Origin: Armatimonadetes bacterium UBA1398
GTDB taxonomy: Bacteria; Armatimonadota; Zipacnadia; UBA1398
NCBI GenBank assembly: GCA_002305165.1
Contig: DBQI01000057.1
Span: 15,240-79,239, forward strand
Reading direction: 5' to 3'
Length of the DNA: 64,000 nucleotides
How positions within the stretch are numbered: the first letter of the stretch is position 1; the number at the start of each line of letters is the position of its first letter. Below, piece after piece: positions 17,899-26,024 of the stretch. Below the pieces are notes generated by a model. It was not told the DNA's origin. It searched no databases and saw nothing but the letters and a program-made list of their open reading frames with translations. The position numbers and the translations under genes are program-made.

Positions 17899-17924
17899 GC
17901 GGGGCCGGCAGGCGCCTGCCCCGC
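17899..17924 (+). terminator. Hairpin after the DUF6785-like gene
   Basis: The arms gcggggc (17899-17905) and gccccgc (17918-17924) pair perfectly, and the loop contains a further self-complementary GGCGCC. It sits between the plus-strand stop at 17873 and the minus-strand stop at 17954, so it may serve both converging genes. A short ATTTT follows on the plus strand some 14 bases later. The U tract is weak. Confidence 0.5.
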
Positions 17925-17953
17925 ATCGCTAGTCTCGCATTTTCCACCTGGAG

Positions 17954-18640
17954 CTAGGTGGAGGAAGCCTGAGGCTCGGGAGTCTCCTCGGTGGCTGACT
18001 CGGTCTCCGGCGGCTCAGATTCGTCAGTCGGCGCCGACTCAGGAGTGGCGGCCCCGGCGCCAGAGGCCTCCGCTACCGCCTTGTCCGCCGCCGCCATGAT
18101 CTGCTCGATAGTCCATCCCATACCGGGGGCCTTCTCGAAGCTGGCTGTGGGTCGGAGGACACCCTCTTCGTCACGGAGAGTCACGACATACCCGGCGCAA
18201 CTCGAGCCGATAGCCCGCTGTCCGTCCGGCGAGCCGAGCCCACTGAAGAGAACCACCTTGGTCTGTTGTGAGTGCTCCTCGGCGAACTCGGTGAGGAGCT
18301 CCCGCAGCTGCATATGGCCCTCGCACGAGCCGAGCACGCCATAGATCACGACCTGATCGCCCTCGCCGGCGACGAGCACTCCGGACGCGCTGAGGTCGAG
18401 CTGACCGGGTTCCACGGCGCCGTTGGCCAGGCTAGGTAGAACGCCCGATCGGCCGGTGTTCCCAGAGGCATCTGCGCCGAACTGAGAAGCGGCGATCTGT
18501 TTCTGATGAACGCTCCACTGGATCGCTACGGCTCCTGCCCCGCCGGCGATCGCGAGGACCAAGAACACGACAATGGGCCAAGGGAAGCGAGGTGCGCTCG
18601 GGGGCGGAACGCTGGCCTGAGGTGCGGGTGTTGGTTCCAT
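17954..18640 (-). CDS. Single-pass membrane protein with a thioredoxin-fold-like outer domain
   Basis: A protein of 228 residues. The ATG at 18640 is preferred because AGAGGAG lies upstream; the frame is open 36 bases further. Residues 1-20 are Pro-rich and cytoplasmic. A helix at about 22-42 (WPIVVFLVLAIAGGAGAVA) anchors the protein. The outer part has a beta-alpha pattern, VVIYGVLGSCEGHMQLRELL then TKVVLFSGLG, that recalls thioredoxin-like folds, but the CxxC pair is absent: only isolated Cys residues are present. The tail from about 185 is Glu/Ser/Thr/Pro-rich and probably disordered. I do not recognise a family. It is divergent from the serpin gene; a TACAAT box at 18717-18722 on this strand has no good -35 partner. 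Confidence 0.65.
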   Translation of the reverse strand: MEPTPAPQASVPPPSAPRFPWPIVVFLVLAIAGGAGAVAIQWSVHQKQIAASQFGADASGNTGRSGVLPSLANGAVEPGQLDLSASGVLVAGEGDQVVIYGVLGSCEGHMQLRELLTEFAEEHSQQTKVVLFSGLGSPDGQRAIGSSCAGYVVTLRDEEGVLRPTASFEKAPGMGWTIEQIMAAADKAVAEASGAGAATPESAPTDESEPPETESATEETPEPQASST

Positions 18641-18817
18641 GCCTCGTAGACTCCTCTCGTGTGGGACCGTGTTCATCCTTTTGATGCGCGGTTACTCCCC
18701 ATCCTTCTATTGCTGCATTGTAGTGTGGACCCAGGCGGATAGGGCGTACGGAAGTGTGGCTTTTTGCGGCATGACGTTGTCTCTGCTGCTCGACACATTG
18801 CCCTGATTCCCTCGCGA

Positions 18818-18838
18818 TGGAACACCCAAAGTGTTCCA
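18818..18838. promoter_or_regulatory. Perfect dyad, putative operator upstream of the serpin gene
   Basis: TGGAACAC, a 5-base spacer, then GTGTTCCA: a perfect 8-base inverted repeat in the 267-base region between the two divergent genes. Its size (21 bases, half-sites two helical turns apart overall) fits a homodimeric repressor or activator site. No T tract follows, so it is unlikely to be a terminator. The regulator is unknown. Confidence 0.45.
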
Positions 18839-18907
18839 CTCATCTAACCTCGTGCGAACGGCGCGGAACGACCGGCCCGGGGAGGGTAGAGGATTGGAGT
18901 GATCGGC

Positions 18908-20170
18908 ATGACGCTCTATGGAAGAGGTCGCTGGGTTTGGCTTCTCTTGGGTCTCCTAGCGTTCATCGTCGGCTGCTCTCGCGACGGTACGGTCCAGGTG
19001 GAAGGAGGGTTGACGAATCCCGAGCTGACCGCGCCCCTCGGCGGCGGCATCAACGAGTTCGCGTGTAACCTGTACCGCGAGGTTGCCTCGGATGCGAAGG
19101 GCAACTTGATCTTCTCGCCGTTCAGCGTCCACATGGCTCTAGGCATGGTCTATGCGGGGGCGAAGGGGACGACCCAGGAGGCAATGGCGGACACGCTCTG
19201 CATCGCCCCCGACCTGGACCTCGCCGCGGCCTACGGCTCGCTGACGAGCGCGCTGCCACTTCGCGAGGTGGGCTACCAGCCGGACGAGTGGGCTGCAGGC
19301 GAGCCGGAACTCCTTGTGGCCAACGGGATCTGGGCAGATCATGGGTTCCAGTATCGCCCGGAGTACGTAGAGACCGTGGGCCCAGCCTACGATCCCGAGC
19401 TCCGTATCGCGGACTTTGGCAACCTTGAAGCGGTTGTCCGCGATATCAACACCTGGGTGAGCGAGAAGACTCGCGAGAAGATCGACCACATCATTGCCCC
19501 TATGGCCCTCCCCGACCTGTACATGGTCCTGGTCAACGCGATCTACTTCAAGGGGGCGTGGCATGAGCCGTTCCACGAGGCGAGCACCGCTCCAGCGCCG
19601 TTCCACCTCGCTAGCGGCGAAACCGTTGAGGCGCCCACTATGGCCGGTAGCCTCGTGCACGGACGGCACGCTCAGGGCGATGGCTGGATGGCTTTCTCCA
19701 TGGCCTATGAGGGTGGCAACCTGGAGATGGTCGTGATCCTTCCCGATGGGGACCTGGCGGACGTGGAATCCGAGCTGACGGCGGCGCAGCTTGCCGAGAT
19801 GCTGGATGCGCTCGAGACAAGGTACCTGATTCTACGGCTGCCGAGATTCAAGTTCGAGGTCACCCTGCCGTTGGAGGATGTCCTGGACGCCCTGGGCATG
19901 GGCATCGCCTTCGTACACGACGAGGCGGACCTCTCGGGCATCTTCGAGGGCAAGGACACGTCGATCGATCTCGCGCTTCACAAGGCGATGATCGATGTGA
20001 ACGAGTACGGGACGGAGGCTGTCGCATCCACGAAGATCGCCGCCGGCGCCTCTCCTGGTGAGCCGAAGCCGCCGGTGGAGATCCACGTGGACCGGCCCTT
20101 CCTTTTCCTGATCCGTGACCGCGGAACCGAGTCGATCCTCTTCATGGGCCGGGTGATGGATCCCCGGTAG
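18908..20170 (+). CDS. Serpin-family protease inhibitor, probable lipoprotein
   Basis: A protein of 420 residues, the usual serpin length plus a lipoprotein signal. The ATG at 18908 follows GGAGTGATCGGC. The leader ends FIVGC, with Cys23 as the likely lipidated residue. Serpin hallmarks include NLIFSPFSVHMALGMVYAGA near residue 65, LVNAIYFKGAWHEPF near 210, and the C-terminal DRPFLFLIRDRG with ILFMGRVMDP. The hinge NEYGTEAVAST (near 364-374) keeps the small residues of inhibitory serpins; the loop after it, KIAAGASPGE, is rich in small residues, which suggests an elastase- or subtilisin-like target. It probably sits in the periplasm or on the surface and traps serine proteases irreversibly. 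The precise P1 residue cannot be fixed by eye. Confidence 0.9.
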   Translation: MTLYGRGRWVWLLLGLLAFIVGCSRDGTVQVEGGLTNPELTAPLGGGINEFACNLYREVASDAKGNLIFSPFSVHMALGMVYAGAKGTTQEAMADTLCIAPDLDLAAAYGSLTSALPLREVGYQPDEWAAGEPELLVANGIWADHGFQYRPEYVETVGPAYDPELRIADFGNLEAVVRDINTWVSEKTREKIDHIIAPMALPDLYMVLVNAIYFKGAWHEPFHEASTAPAPFHLASGETVEAPTMAGSLVHGRHAQGDGWMAFSMAYEGGNLEMVVILPDGDLADVESELTAAQLAEMLDALETRYLILRLPRFKFEVTLPLEDVLDALGMGIAFVHDEADLSGIFEGKDTSIDLALHKAMIDVNEYGTEAVASTKIAAGASPGEPKPPVEIHVDRPFLFLIRDRGTESILFMGRVMDPR

Positions 20171-20335
20171 CGCCGGGCTTAGCGCCAAGTGGGAGCGGAA
20201 GGGGAGCCTCCGCGTGTGTACCATTCCGCCGCCATAGCTTGGGCTGCTCCTCAGAAGATCGAGGAAGCCAGCGACATCGAGCCGACCGCCCCTCGCGAGC
20301 CTCCCAAGGCCTGCTGTATCAGGAGGAACCCAGGA

Positions 20336-21343
20336 CTAGAACTGATCCAGGTCGAGCTCCTCTTCTCCCATCTGACCGGCCTTGGGCCGATAGCCGCAAT
20401 GCGGGCAGGCGGGCAGGTGTGCCAGCATCTTCTTATCGCAGCTGGAGCAGTCCACCATCTCACCTTTGGGCCGGCGGGCCGCGTGCATTCCCATCAGGGG
20501 AGGGCAGACGGCGCAGAGGAGCCCCCAACTGACCGCGGCGCCCGATCCCATGCCACGGTACGATGCGTCCTGGTAGACATACACGAAGCTACCGAAGGCG
20601 ATAAGCAACACCGCGCCGATGCCGATGAAGAGCTGCATCTTGAAGAGCCCCACGATCAGGGCCACTGCCAGGGTGATAAGCGGGGCGGCGAGGAGCACGA
20701 TGCCGAGCGACAGCATTACCGAGGACCCTCGGTGCGAGCTGACGGCCGCCCGGGCGCCCCGTCCGATAAGACTACCGAGGCCGTAGCCGCACAGGGCTCC
20801 GACGAGGGCCAGCCCCACCGCTACCGCAGCCACCGTCATGGCGCGACCCGCGAAGTCGAACTTGTACAGGAGAAGCCCGATGAGGGCTCCGGCGAAGGCC
20901 CCGACGTACACGCCGCCCATAACCGACTCGTCGTACGCCGACTCCGCGAGTTCCCTCGTGGCCGCAGCCTCCTGTCGTGCGCGGACGTCGGCGTCGGTGG
21001 CCGCGAACATGTCCTCCCTGCCTCGCATGGCGCCCTCGCGGGCAGCATGGCCCTCGATGCGGTCGAGGTCAGCGTCGAGTAGGGGCGAGTCCTGCTCCTC
21101 GGAGACGCCGGCGTCGACGCGGCCAAGACCCTCCGCGGCCGCCTGTTGAACGGCGTCCTCGAATGAGAGCGAGTCGTCCACGTCCAGGGACTTGGCCTCG
21201 TCCGTCTTAGTCTTGGGTTTGGGCGCGGTGGCGCCGAAGGCAGCGAAGGCATCATCCAGGGAGCCGGCCGCTCCCCCCCCCAGGTCGCGCACCTCCTTGG
21301 ACGCGCTGTCCTCGGGCTGGCGGGGGTTCTCAGGTGGTGTCAC
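20336..21343 (-). CDS. Membrane protein with C-terminal zinc ribbon
   Basis: A protein of 335 residues. The GTG at 21343 is chosen for GGGGAGGA about 10 bases upstream; the frame is open 75 bases further. The N-terminal half (about 1-125) is acidic, Ala/Asp-rich and probably disordered. Five or six hydrophobic helices follow at about 140-290, including a Gly-zipper-like pair (GGVYVGAFAGALIGLLL and GALCGYGLGSLIGRG). The end carries CSSCDKK with CPHCGYR, a CxxC-x(n)-CxxC zinc ribbon, then an acidic tail. No family is recognised. It is divergent from ffh. The 165 bases downstream to the serpin stop show no gene. Confidence 0.7.
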   Translation of the reverse strand: MTPPENPRQPEDSASKEVRDLGGGAAGSLDDAFAAFGATAPKPKTKTDEAKSLDVDDSLSFEDAVQQAAAEGLGRVDAGVSEEQDSPLLDADLDRIEGHAAREGAMRGREDMFAATDADVRARQEAAATRELAESAYDESVMGGVYVGAFAGALIGLLLYKFDFAGRAMTVAAVAVGLALVGALCGYGLGSLIGRGARAAVSSHRGSSVMLSLGIVLLAAPLITLAVALIVGLFKMQLFIGIGAVLLIAFGSFVYVYQDASYRGMGSGAAVSWGLLCAVCPPLMGMHAARRPKGEMVDCSSCDKKMLAHLPACPHCGYRPKAGQMGEEELDLDQF

Positions 21344-21485
21344 GGGACTCACTCCTCCCCTTGCAGTGGTGAACGTTTCCGTGAACGGCCTGCCGGCTCC
21401 TCCGCGTAAGGAGCGCAAGGGCAGAATCAGTACCGGGGCGCTAGAGATTCGGCATCCCTACGCCATCGAGGTCGTGGAAGCTCGC

Positions 21486-21514
21486 TTGACATAGGCCCCC
21501 CGCAGGGCTAGAGT
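21486..21514 (+). promoter_or_regulatory. Sigma-70-type promoter of the ffh operon
   Basis: TTGACA (21486-21491), a 17-base spacer and TAGAGT (21509-21514), a perfect -35 and a four-of-six -10. The predicted start near 21521 leaves a leader of about 70 bases before ffh at 21591. Confidence 0.65.
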
Positions 21515-21590
21515 GAGCGTTCGCGGCGGCCTCCGGCGACCGGTTGGCCGCTTGCTTATTGTGCTGTACGATTCTACTGGGTGCCGATTC

Positions 21591-22994
21591 ATGTTCGAGA
21601 CGCTCTCCGACAAACTGCAGGGCGTGTTCCGCCGGTTCCGCGGCCGGGCTCGCCTTACCGAGCGTGACCTCGATGAAGGACTGCGAGAGGTCCGCTTGGC
21701 CTTGCTCGACGCCGATGCGCACTTCTCGGTGGTGCGGGAGTTCAATAACAAGGTCAAGGAGCGCGCCCTTGGCGCTGAGGTCTCGGAGGCGCTCGATCCC
21801 GCTCAGCAGGTCATCAAGATCGTCTTCGATGAGCTTGTCGCCTTGCTCGGCGCCGATGAGAGCAAGATCACCTACGCCGATACTCCGCCGACCGTCATCG
21901 TTCTCTGCGGACTCCAAGGCGGCGGCAAGACTACGACGGCGGGCAAGCTCGCGGTCCTCGTGCAGAAGCAGAAGCATCGCCCCCTTCTTGTTGCCACCGA
22001 TATCCATCGACCGGCCGCGATCCGGCAGTTGGAGGTTGTCGGCGAGCAGATAGGCGTGCCCGTCTTCAAGCTTGGGGACCAGGCCCACCCTGCGGACATA
22101 GCGCGGGCAGCGGTGCGCCATGCGACCCAGAACGGCCTCGATGTGGTCATTGTGGACACCGCTGGCCGGACTCACACCGACGCCGCCATGATGGACGAGA
22201 TCCGCGCCGTCGTCGCAGCCGTCGATCCGCACGAGACCCTCCTTGTTCTCGATGCCCTGACGGGCCAGGATGCCGTCAATGTGGCCGAGTCCTTCGCCGC
22301 GGAGGTCTCCTTCGACGGCGTCATCATGACGAAGATGGACGGCGATGCCCGCGGCGGCGCGGCTCTCTCCGTCCGTGCCGTGTCCGGGGTCCCCATCCGG
22401 TTTATCGGAATGGGCGAGAAGCTCGATGCTTTGGATCCATTCCACCCCGATCGCATTGCCCGCCGCATCCTCGGCATGGGCGACGTTCTCTCCCTGATCG
22501 AGAAGAGTCAGGAGACGTTCGACCAGGACCAAGCTGCTCGGATGCAGGAGAAGCTGATGAATGAGGGCCTCGATCTTGAGGATTTCCTCCAGCAGATCCA
22601 GCAGATGCGGCGTGTCGGTCCCCTCGGGCAGATCCTCGAGATGCTTCCCAAGGGCCTCCTCGATGCCTTTGGTGGCGCCGGTATGCCCGCCGACGCCATG
22701 GACCCGCGCGAGATCGATCGCGTCGAGGCGATCGTCTACTCGATGACGCCTGACGAGCGTCGGGATCCGGACAAGCTCAACACGAGCCGCAAGCGCCGCA
22801 TCGCGCGGGGCAGCGGCACCTCGATGGCGGATGTGAACTCCCTTCTCAAGCAGTTCAGTCAGACCCAGATGATGATGAAGCAGATGGTCGGCGGTCGAGG
22901 GCCGGCAGGCCGAGGGGCGGGGCTCGTCCCGGGGATGCCTGGCAGGCAGCGTAAGGCGACCAAGCCCAAGCGCAAGAAGAAACGATCGCGTTAG
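21591..22994 (+). CDS. ffh: Signal recognition particle GTPase Ffh (SRP54)
   Basis: A protein of 467 residues, of normal length. It begins MFETLSDKLQGVFRRFRGR, the standard N domain start. The GTPase motifs are GLQGGGKTTTAGKLA (P loop), the DTAGR motif and TKMDGDARGGAALS. The C-terminal M domain contains the SRP RNA-binding helix (RKRRIARGSG) and the Met-rich groove (QTQMMMKQMVGGRGP), and ends in a Lys/Arg tail. It binds signal peptides as they leave the ribosome and delivers the complex to FtsY at the membrane. It is the first gene of the ribosome-maturation cluster, and signal peptidases follow in the same run. Confidence 0.97.
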   Translation: MFETLSDKLQGVFRRFRGRARLTERDLDEGLREVRLALLDADAHFSVVREFNNKVKERALGAEVSEALDPAQQVIKIVFDELVALLGADESKITYADTPPTVIVLCGLQGGGKTTTAGKLAVLVQKQKHRPLLVATDIHRPAAIRQLEVVGEQIGVPVFKLGDQAHPADIARAAVRHATQNGLDVVIVDTAGRTHTDAAMMDEIRAVVAAVDPHETLLVLDALTGQDAVNVAESFAAEVSFDGVIMTKMDGDARGGAALSVRAVSGVPIRFIGMGEKLDALDPFHPDRIARRILGMGDVLSLIEKSQETFDQDQAARMQEKLMNEGLDLEDFLQQIQQMRRVGPLGQILEMLPKGLLDAFGGAGMPADAMDPREIDRVEAIVYSMTPDERRDPDKLNTSRKRRIARGSGTSMADVNSLLKQFSQTQMMMKQMVGGRGPAGRGAGLVPGMPGRQRKATKPKRKKKRSR

Positions 22995-23030
22995 CGCCGT
23001 CCCCGGGGCGGCAGCGGAGGTGACAGTTCG

Positions 23031-23336
23031 TTGGTAAAGATCAGATTGAGGCGTCAGGGCGCCCGTAACAACCAGGTCTACCGCGTCGTCGTGGCGGACG
23101 CCAGGTCGCCGCGGGATGGCCGCTTTCTGGAGGTCATTGGGCACTACAACCCGCGCCAGGAGCCGCCGGTAGTTGAGATCGACCAGGATCGAGCCCTGTA
23201 CTGGCTCGGCGTTGGCGCTCAGCCGACGGAGGCCGCTCATGCCCTGCTCCGTCGCGTCGGCATCATGGAGGCCTTCGCGAACCAGCAGGACGCAGCTTCC
23301 GCGGCGACCGCCGGTACTGCCGAAGCATCGCAGTAG
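23031..23336 (+). CDS. rpsP: 30S ribosomal protein S16
   Basis: A protein of 101 residues with the family start VKIRLRRQGARNNQVYRVVVAD and DGRFLEVIGHYNP. The start codon is TTG, fixed by a near-perfect GGAGGTGA seven bases upstream. S16 binds 16S rRNA early in 30S assembly. The last 20 residues are an Ala/Gln/Thr-rich tail. It lies 36 bases after ffh and 25 bases before khpA. Confidence 0.95.
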   Translation: MVKIRLRRQGARNNQVYRVVVADARSPRDGRFLEVIGHYNPRQEPPVVEIDQDRALYWLGVGAQPTEAAHALLRRVGIMEAFANQQDAASAATAGTAEASQ

Positions 23337-23361
23337 CGGGCGACGATGGGAGGCACCCAGG

Positions 23362-23592
23362 TTGAAGGAGCTCATCGAGCATGTTGTCCTCGCCCTGGTG
23401 GACGACCCGGATGCCGTCACGGTCGCCGAGGTGGAGCAAGACGGAAGAGTCGTGTACCAGGTCACCGTAGCGCCTGGGGACGCGGGCAAGGTGATCGGCC
23501 GTGGCGGCCGGATCATCAGCGCCCTTCGCACCCTGGCCAAGGCGGCCCATACCAAGTCGGGTGAGCGGACCCACGTCGAGATCAACGCGTGA
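23362..23592 (+). CDS. khpA: KH-domain RNA-binding protein KhpA
   Basis: A protein of 76 residues beginning at TTG (LKELIEHVVLALVDDPDAV), with GGGAGG eight bases upstream. One KH domain fills the protein, with the GxxG loop VIGRGGRII and the end ALRTLAKAAHTKSG. KhpA (YlqC) binds RNA with its partner KhpB and affects cell division and elongation in Gram-positive bacteria. It is placed directly after rpsP, as in many Terrabacteria. The ORF in its longer form is an out-of-frame artefact of S16; the TTG start gives the family length. Confidence 0.92.
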   Translation: MKELIEHVVLALVDDPDAVTVAEVEQDGRVVYQVTVAPGDAGKVIGRGGRIISALRTLAKAAHTKSGERTHVEINA

Positions 23593-23622
23593 TGCTGCCC
23601 TCGGCCTAGGAGTGTTCTGTCG

Positions 23623-24126
23623 ATGAGAATCATCAGACCGGTGGAGATCCGGTTCGTGGTAACAGAGAAGCTCAAGGGGCGCCTTGTCAGCGAGGCCAAG
23701 CAAGCTCAGCAGGTTCTGGACTCGCGGATCCAGCACATAGAGGTTGAGGGACGGCGCGTCGTGGAGCGCATCCAGCGCGAGAACGTTCTCCAGGCCGGAC
23801 AGGTCAGAGAGCAGATCGAGCAGGAGAAGCAGCAGCTCATGCAGCTTCGGCGCGAGATGAACGGTCGGATTGACGAGCTCCAGAAGCTGGAACTGGGTGA
23901 TGAGGTGCTCCACCGCACCGAGGAACCGGTGCAGGAGATCGTCGATGTGGCTGAAGGCGATTCGATCTTCGACGTGCTCGGTGACTCCGAGATCGTGGTG
24001 AAGGATGACACGATCATCGCGATACGGAAGACCAGCCGGGACTCCGACGCGCAGGAAGAGCCCGAGCCCGCCGCACCCTCGGTCATGATCGCCACGCCGG
24101 ATAACCCCCTCCCCGAGCAAAGCTAG
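23623..24126 (+). CDS. ylqD: YlqD-family protein
   Basis: A protein of 167 residues. The position between khpA and rimM, the length and the long central helix rich in Glu, Gln, Arg and Leu (about 25-90) match YlqD. The start RIIRPVEIRFVVTEKLKGRL is followed by a coiled coil and then a small beta part, FDVLGDSEIVVKDDTIIAIR. Its role is unknown; it is tied to ribosome maturation only by neighbourhood. The tail is acidic and Pro-rich. Confidence 0.8.
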   Translation: MRIIRPVEIRFVVTEKLKGRLVSEAKQAQQVLDSRIQHIEVEGRRVVERIQRENVLQAGQVREQIEQEKQQLMQLRREMNGRIDELQKLELGDEVLHRTEEPVQEIVDVAEGDSIFDVLGDSEIVVKDDTIIAIRKTSRDSDAQEEPEPAAPSVMIATPDNPLPEQS

Positions 24127-24146
24127 CGCGGGCGGGGAGGTGCGAC

Positions 24147-24683
24147 GTGGGGCCGGAGTCGGCTGACAACTTGGGTGAGTGGACGGTCCTTATCGGCCGA
24201 GTCAGCAAGCCCCACGGCCTGGACGGCGAGGTCTCTGTTATCGCTCTCACGGACCGACTGGAGAGGTTCGCCAACCTCGAGTGGGTGGGGGTATTCCCGC
24301 CTCGGGGCAGGCCCTGGAGAGCCAAGGTACAAGCCTTCCGGCCCGTCAAGGGGCGAGCTCACCTGACGCTGGAGGGGGTAGACGACCGCTCAGCGGCGGA
24401 GAGCCTCAGGGGCGCGGAGCTGCGGATCCGGCCTGACATGCGGTACGAGCTCGATGAGGACGAGTACTGGGTCGACGATCTTGTGGGGATGGCGGTTCTG
24501 ACGGATGACGGGCGGTCCCTTGGCACGGTGCGCGAGGTGCTCTCGCTTCCCGCGAACGATGTGTACGTGACAGAGCATTGCCTGATACCGGCCATCAAGG
24601 ATGTGTTGGTGTCGGTTGATCTGGAGCTGAAGACGATCACGGTCAGGCCTATGCCGGGGCTCGCCCCCGACCTGGGCATCTGA
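24147..24683 (+). CDS. rimM: 16S rRNA processing factor RimM
   Basis: A protein of 178 residues starting at GTG, with GGGGAGG seven bases upstream. The N-terminal RimM barrel starts VLIGRVSKPHGLDGEVSV. The C-terminal PRC-barrel contains YWVDDLVGMAVLTDDGRSLG and ends at VDLELKTITVRPMPGL. RimM binds S19 and helps mature the 30S head. It lies 20 bases after ylqD and is followed 32 bases later by trmD. Confidence 0.95.
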   Translation: MGPESADNLGEWTVLIGRVSKPHGLDGEVSVIALTDRLERFANLEWVGVFPPRGRPWRAKVQAFRPVKGRAHLTLEGVDDRSAAESLRGAELRIRPDMRYELDEDEYWVDDLVGMAVLTDDGRSLGTVREVLSLPANDVYVTEHCLIPAIKDVLVSVDLELKTITVRPMPGLAPDLGI

Positions 24684-24715
24684 GACGGCTTGGCGACCAT
24701 CGATGGGGCTGAGGT

Positions 24716-25456
24716 TTGCGGTTCGACGTGCTGACAACCTTCCCTGAGATGTTCGATGCGCCCCTCGGATCGAGCATAATGGGGCGCGCCCGGGAGAGCG
24801 GCTTGGTCGAGTGCCTGGTGCACAACATCAGGGACTGGACCCGGGATCGACACCGGACTACCGACGACTACCCATTTGGTGGGGGCGTCGGAATGGTGAT
24901 GAAACCTGAGCCGGTCTGTGATGCGGTCCGTGATCTCCGGTCCGAGGGACCGCGAGGCGTGGTGATCCTCACCACACCTCAAGGCGAGGTGCTTGACCAT
25001 CGGGTTGTGCAGGAGCTTGCCGCGGAGGAGAGGCTCATCCTTCTCTGCGGGCACTATGAGGGCGTGGATGAGCGTGTTAGCGAGTTGGTGGTGGACCGGG
25101 AGATCTCCATCGGCGACTATGTGCTGACCGGTGGGGAGCTCCCCGCGCTCATCATCATGGACGCGGTGATCCGGTTCGTGCCTGGTGTGTTGGGAGCCGA
25201 GGAGTCCGCGCAGACGGACAGCTTCGCCTGGGACGGGCTACTGGACTGCCCGCACTACACCAGGCCACGTGAGTATGAGGGGCTTTCGGCGCCGGAGGTT
25301 CTGTTCTCCGGCAACCATGGCGAGATAGCGAAGTGGCGCCGGAGCCAGGCGATACTTCGGACTGCCGCAAGGCGGCCCGATCTGCTGGCGGGGGCGCGGT
25401 TGAGCGACGAAGAGCGGGCTCTCGCCGAGACCGTTCTCAGGCAGGAGAGAGACTAA
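24716..25456 (+). CDS. trmD: tRNA (guanine-N1-)-methyltransferase TrmD
   Basis: A protein of 246 residues starting at TTG (MRFDVLTTFPEMFDAPL). The knotted SPOUT motifs are present: LCGHYEGVDERV near 105 and ISIGDYVLTGGELPALIIMDA near 130, and the Asp/Arg-bearing DYPFGGGVGMVMKPEP near 55. TrmD makes m1G37 in tRNAs with a G36 and prevents +1 frameshifts. The stop overlaps the rplS start by one base (TAATG), so the two are translationally coupled. Confidence 0.96.
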   Translation: MRFDVLTTFPEMFDAPLGSSIMGRARESGLVECLVHNIRDWTRDRHRTTDDYPFGGGVGMVMKPEPVCDAVRDLRSEGPRGVVILTTPQGEVLDHRVVQELAAEERLILLCGHYEGVDERVSELVVDREISIGDYVLTGGELPALIIMDAVIRFVPGVLGAEESAQTDSFAWDGLLDCPHYTRPREYEGLSAPEVLFSGNHGEIAKWRRSQAILRTAARRPDLLAGARLSDEERALAETVLRQERD

Positions 25457-25962
25457 TGGATATCATCGCTGAACTTGAGAAGGAACAGGCGCGGCAGACT
25501 CCCCTGCCCGACATGCGGCCTGGGGATACCGTGCGGGTGCACTACCGCGTGCGGGAGGGTCAGCGCGAGCGGACTCAGATCTTCGAGGGCACGGTCCTGC
25601 AGATCCGTGGCGGTCAGGCCAGCCGGCGGAACTTCACCGTCCGGCGCGTCTCCGGTGGGGTAGGCGTCGAGCGCATCTTCCCCGTGGACTCGCCCCGGGT
25701 CGAGACCGTCGAGGTCACGCGTCGCGGCTCCGTCCGGCGCGCCCGGCTCTACTACCTCCGCGACCGCATCGGCAAGCGGGCCAAGGTACGCGAGCAGCAC
25801 CGTGCTGTGGACGAGGCTCAGACGATGGAGAAGCGCGCGGCCCGCAAGGCCCGCCGCGATGATCGACGGCAGGCCATTCGCAACAAGCGCGATGCGCGGA
25901 AGCAGGCGCAGACGGCAGCCCCATCTGCTCCGGCGGCGGAGCCGAGCCAGCAGGAGGAGTAG
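25456..25962 (+). CDS. rplS: 50S ribosomal protein L19, C-terminally extended
   Basis: A protein of 168 residues. Residues 1-115 are L19: MDIIAELEKEQARQTPLPDMRPGDTV, FEGTVLQIRGGQASRRNFTVRR and GVGVERIFPVDSPRVETVEV. Residues about 115-168 form an Arg/Lys/Ala-rich helix and an Ala/Pro tail not found in the usual 115-residue protein. L19 lies at the subunit interface. The start overlaps the trmD stop. Confidence 0.95.
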   Translation: MDIIAELEKEQARQTPLPDMRPGDTVRVHYRVREGQRERTQIFEGTVLQIRGGQASRRNFTVRRVSGGVGVERIFPVDSPRVETVEVTRRGSVRRARLYYLRDRIGKRAKVREQHRAVDEAQTMEKRAARKARRDDRRQAIRNKRDARKQAQTAAPSAPAAEPSQQEE

Positions 25963-25969
25963 CGGCATC

Positions 25970-25997
25970 GGGCCGCCCCCTCTGTGGGCGGCCCTTC
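25970..25997 (+). terminator. Hairpin after rplS
   Basis: A perfect 9-base inverted repeat, gggccgccc (25970-25978) and gggcggccc (25986-25994), with a 7-base loop, followed by TTCT. It lies between rplS and the first signal peptidase gene and may end or attenuate the transcript of the ribosomal part. Confidence 0.55.
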
Positions 25998-26024
25998 TCC
26001 CGCTGAGCGGGGAGCGCCTCACCT

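Noticed and set aside
21441..23699. A 752-codon open frame antisense to ffh
   Set aside because: It is a shadow of the high-GC ffh frame; it has no ribosome site or recognisable protein pattern.
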